DNA of 64,000 nucleotides from Streptomyces griseofuscus. Its GTDB lineage: Bacteria > Actinomycetota > Actinomycetes > Streptomycetales > Streptomycetaceae. Shown here in pieces: positions 61,802 through 64,000 of this stretch. Position numbers and translations under genes: made by a program. How positions within the stretch are numbered: position 1 is the stretch's first letter; the number at the start of each line of letters is the position of its first letter. A model generated the notes under the pieces. The model saw only the letters and a program-made list of their open reading frames with translations. It was not told the origin of the DNA and ran no database searches. Location: contig NZ_CP051007.1 in NCBI RefSeq assembly GCF_014673495.1, forward strand, positions 124,001 through 188,000. Direction: 5' to 3'.

Positions 61802-62110
61802 TTAAGCCACGTCGGTGTCCCGTTCGATGGCCTGGAGGCGGTTCTTGAGCCGGTAGCTGTTGCCGTTGATCGAGACGACTTCGCAGTGGTGCAGGAGGCG
61901 GTCGAGGATCGCGGTGGCCAGGACCTCGTCGCCGAAGACCTGGCCCCACTCACCGAAGGTCTTGTTCGAGGTCAGGATGATCGAGCCCTTCTCGTAACGC
62001 TTGGAGATCACCTGGAAGACGAGGTTCGCCTCGGCCCGTTCCAGCGGCTGGTAACCCACCTCGTCGACCACCAGGACGCTGGGCCGCAGGTAGCTGGTGA
62101 GCTTGCTGAT
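61802..62110 (-). pseudogene. istB: IstB C-terminal fragment (IS21 helper ATPase)
   Basis: The frame gives the last ~103 residues of IstB: LRPSVLVVDEVGYQPLERAE (Walker B), GSIILTSNKTFGEWGQVFGD, ATAILDRLLHHCEVVSINGN, SYRLKNRL. The Walker A half is missing because an IS256-type element begins at 62111. Neither the rest of istB nor istA is seen on the far side. Confidence 0.85.
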
Positions 62111-63504
62111 GGGACTGTAAATCGTTCGGTGTAACTCCCGATCATGGAGTATGCATCGATGACCAGTGAGAACGTGGCTGGGCAGGAGACTGTCGATTCG
62201 GCAGCGGCTGTGTCGGCGAAGGCCGTGGACGACCAGCTGATCGACGAACTGGTGAGCCGGGTTCAGGCCGAGGGCCTGTAGCTGACCGGTGAGGGCGGGC
62301 TGTTGCAGCAGCTGACCACGCGGCTGCTGGAGTCCGCCCTGGAGGGCGAGATCACCGACCACCTCGGCTATGCAAGGCACGATCCGGCGGGCAAGAACGG
62401 GGGCAATTCGCGCAACGGCACACGCTCCAAGACCGTGCTGACCGACGTGGGGCCGGTGGAGATCGTCGTGCCCCTGCGACCGGGACGGCTCCTTCGAGCC
62501 GAAGATCGTCAAATAGCGGCAGAAGCGCCTGACCGGGGTCGACGAGATGGTGATCTCGCTGGCCGCGAAGGGCCTGACCACCGGCGAGGTGCAGGCCCAC
62601 CTGGCCGAGGTCTACGGCGCTGACGTTTCCCGCCGGACCATCTCCACCATCACCGACAAGGTGCTCGAGAGCATGACCGAGTGGCAGAGCAGGCCCCTCG
62701 ACACCGTCTATCCGGTCGTCTTCATCGACGCCATCCACGTGAAGATCCGCGACGGCGCGGTCGCCAACCGGCCGATCTATGTGGCCCTGGCCGTCACTGC
62801 CGAGGGCCGGCGGGAGATCCTGGGCCTGCGGGCCGGCGACGGCGGCGAGGGCGCCAAGCACTGGTTGCACATCCTCACCGAGATCAAGAACCGCGGCGTG
62901 AACGACGTCCTCATGCTGGTCTGCGACGGGCTCAAGGGCCTGCCCGAGGCGGTGGAGACCGTCTGGCCCCGGACCGTCGTGCAGACCTGCGTGGTGCATC
63001 TGCTGCGGAACTCCTTCCGCTATGCCGCCCGCCAGGACTGGGACAAGATCGCCAAGCTTCTGAAATCGCCAAGCTTCTGAAGCCGGTCTACACGGCGCCG
63101 ACCGAGGAGGCTGCCCTGGAGCGGTTCGCCGAGTTCGCCGACGCCTGGGGCCGGAAGTATCCGGCGATCGTGAAGCTGTGAGAGCCTGGGAAGAGTTCAC
63201 CCCCTTCCTGCGGTTCGACACGGAGATCCGCCGCATCGTCTGCACCACCAACGCGATCGAGTCGGTGAACGCGCGGATCCGCCGGGCGGTCAAGGCCCGT
63301 GGACACTTCCCCAACGAGCAGGCCGCCCTGAAGTGCGTCTACATGGCGATCACGTCCCTCGACCCCACGGGCAAGGGCCAGGCCCGCTGGACCATGCGCT
63401 GGAAGACCGCGCTGAACGCCTTCGACATCACCTTCGACGGCCGCCTGTCGGCAGCCCGTCAGTAGCCCCAACTACCCTAGTTAAACCGCTCGTTTGACAG
63501 ACCC
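62111..63504 (+). mobile_element. IS256-type insertion sequence, 1.39 kb
   Basis: Left end GGGACTGTAAATCGTTCGGT at 62111 and, on the complement of the right end at 63504, GGGTCTGTCAAACGAGCGGT form imperfect terminal inverted repeats. The element interrupts istB. No clear target duplication is seen beside the ends. It encodes one broken transposase. Confidence 0.75.
62161..63465 (+). pseudogene. Decayed IS256-family transposase
   Basis: Successive frames spell an IS256/mutator transposase: LESALEGEITDHLGYARHDP, VQAHLAEVYGADVSRRTIST, YPVVFIDAIHVKIRDGAVAN (catalytic Asp region), LMLVCDGLKGLPEAVETVWP, CTTNAIESVNARIRRAVKAR. Lesions are an in-frame TAG at 62278-62280, a shift near 62475, a 17-bp tandem duplication at about 63049-63080 and another shift near 63180. 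It cannot move itself. Confidence 0.88.
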
Positions 63505-63525
63505 ACGGCAAGCACCGTTGCAGTA

Positions 63526-64000
63526 CTAGTTGTATTGACCCGGAGCGTTGTTCACGCGGCTGATTGGTGGCTTGCCTCCGAGTGCGGTGTGGCAGCGGTG
63601 GTGGTTGTAGGTGTGCAGGAAGTCTGCCAGGGCCTCGGTGCGTTCGGTGTTGCTGGTGTAGGGACGTAGGTGGGCCGATTCGTCGAGCAGGGTGCGGTTG
63701 AAGCGTTCGACCTTGTCGTTGGTCTGTGGCCGGTAGGCGCGGGTGAGCTTGCCGGCCGCGCCGAGATCGGCCAGCGCCTGCCGCCAGGCGAAGCTTTTGC
63801 GGTAGGGCCAGGCGTTGTCGGTCAGGACCCGCTCGATGCGGTCGATCCCCGACGCGACGAAGAAAGCGGCGGCCCGGCGGAGGAACGCTGCGCAGGTGTC
63901 GGCCTTCTCGTCCGGGTGGATCTCGCTGTAGGCCAGGCGGGAATGGTCGTCGACAGCGGAGTGGACATAGTCGAAGCCCACGTTGCTGCGTCGGGCCCGG
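63526..64000 (-). mobile_element. IS481-type transposase, 5' end outside the window
   Basis: A DDE integrase-core transposase: FDYVHSAVDDHSRLAYSEIH, VLTDNAWPYRKSFAWRQAL, RAYRPQTNDKVERFNRTLLD and YNHHRCHTALGGKPPISRVN. The three catalytic residues (D, D, E) appear. The stop is at 63526 and the frame is open to the end of the window, so the N-terminus lies beyond. Confidence 0.88.

Overview
The window is very GC-rich with strong codon bias, 4-nt ATGA/GTGA gene overlaps and actinomycete gene families throughout. It carries a neighbouring tap-tpg pair (telomere-associated protein and covalently attached terminal protein) beside a parA-parB locus. Those families mark linear Streptomyces replicons, so the best reading is the body of a large linear Streptomyces plasmid, or less likely a chromosome arm, loaded with secondary-metabolism genes. 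Everything here is read from sequence alone; no database search was run.

Region 1 (0-22.8 kb) is the right part of a biosynthetic cluster that runs off the left edge. It has a minimal aromatic-type type II PKS (KSalpha with Cys, KSbeta/CLF with Gln, ACP), an MBL-fold enzyme, two type II thioesterases, an Sfp-type phosphopantetheinyl transferase, a two-domain carrier protein whose second domain has Thr at the phosphopantetheine site, a large protein of two condensation domains plus a thioesterase-like stub but no adenylation or carrier domains, and a 2-oxoacid dehydrogenase E1 alpha/beta pair. An orphan acyl-CoA carboxylase epsilon subunit is also present. Mixed into it is a complete-looking gamma-butyrolactone/butenolide circuit: an AfsA-like synthase, a P450, a HAD protein, an SDR, three ArpA/ScbR-like TetR receptors and two SARP activators. 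Four candidate autoregulatory elements (AREs) lie in front of the key genes.

Region 2 (23-43 kb) is the replicon core. Two diverged copies of a D5/P4-type primase-helicase plus small downstream protein are present; the first is rearranged, with a 3' primase remnant and a headless LuxR/LAL fragment wedged in. Between them lie a membrane acyltransferase, an MFS exporter-TetR pair behind a perfect 20-bp inverted repeat, and a serine-type tRNA-like sequence. Then follow two families of iteron-like repeats, a run of perfect hairpins, two winged-helix genes ending in a 23-bp perfect hairpin, parB-parA with seven copies of a TGATTACGNCGTAATCA palindrome (candidate parS), a TetR/SnoaL pair, and tap-tpg.

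Region 3 (43-52.4 kb) is an isorenieratene-type carotenoid locus. crtE-crtI-crtB-Rieske oxygenase run leftward and crtY-small ORF-crtU run rightward from a shared promoter region with three direct repeats; all junctions overlap by 4 nt.

Region 4 (52.4-64 kb) is a decaying accessory area: an Rrf2 regulator and SDR with clear palindromic operators, a frameshifted AraC gene, a GlxA-type regulator divergent from an HSL-type esterase, small hypothetical genes, two Gly-rich secreted proteins, and a pile of broken insertion sequences (IS1380, IS5, IS21, IS256, IS481 types).
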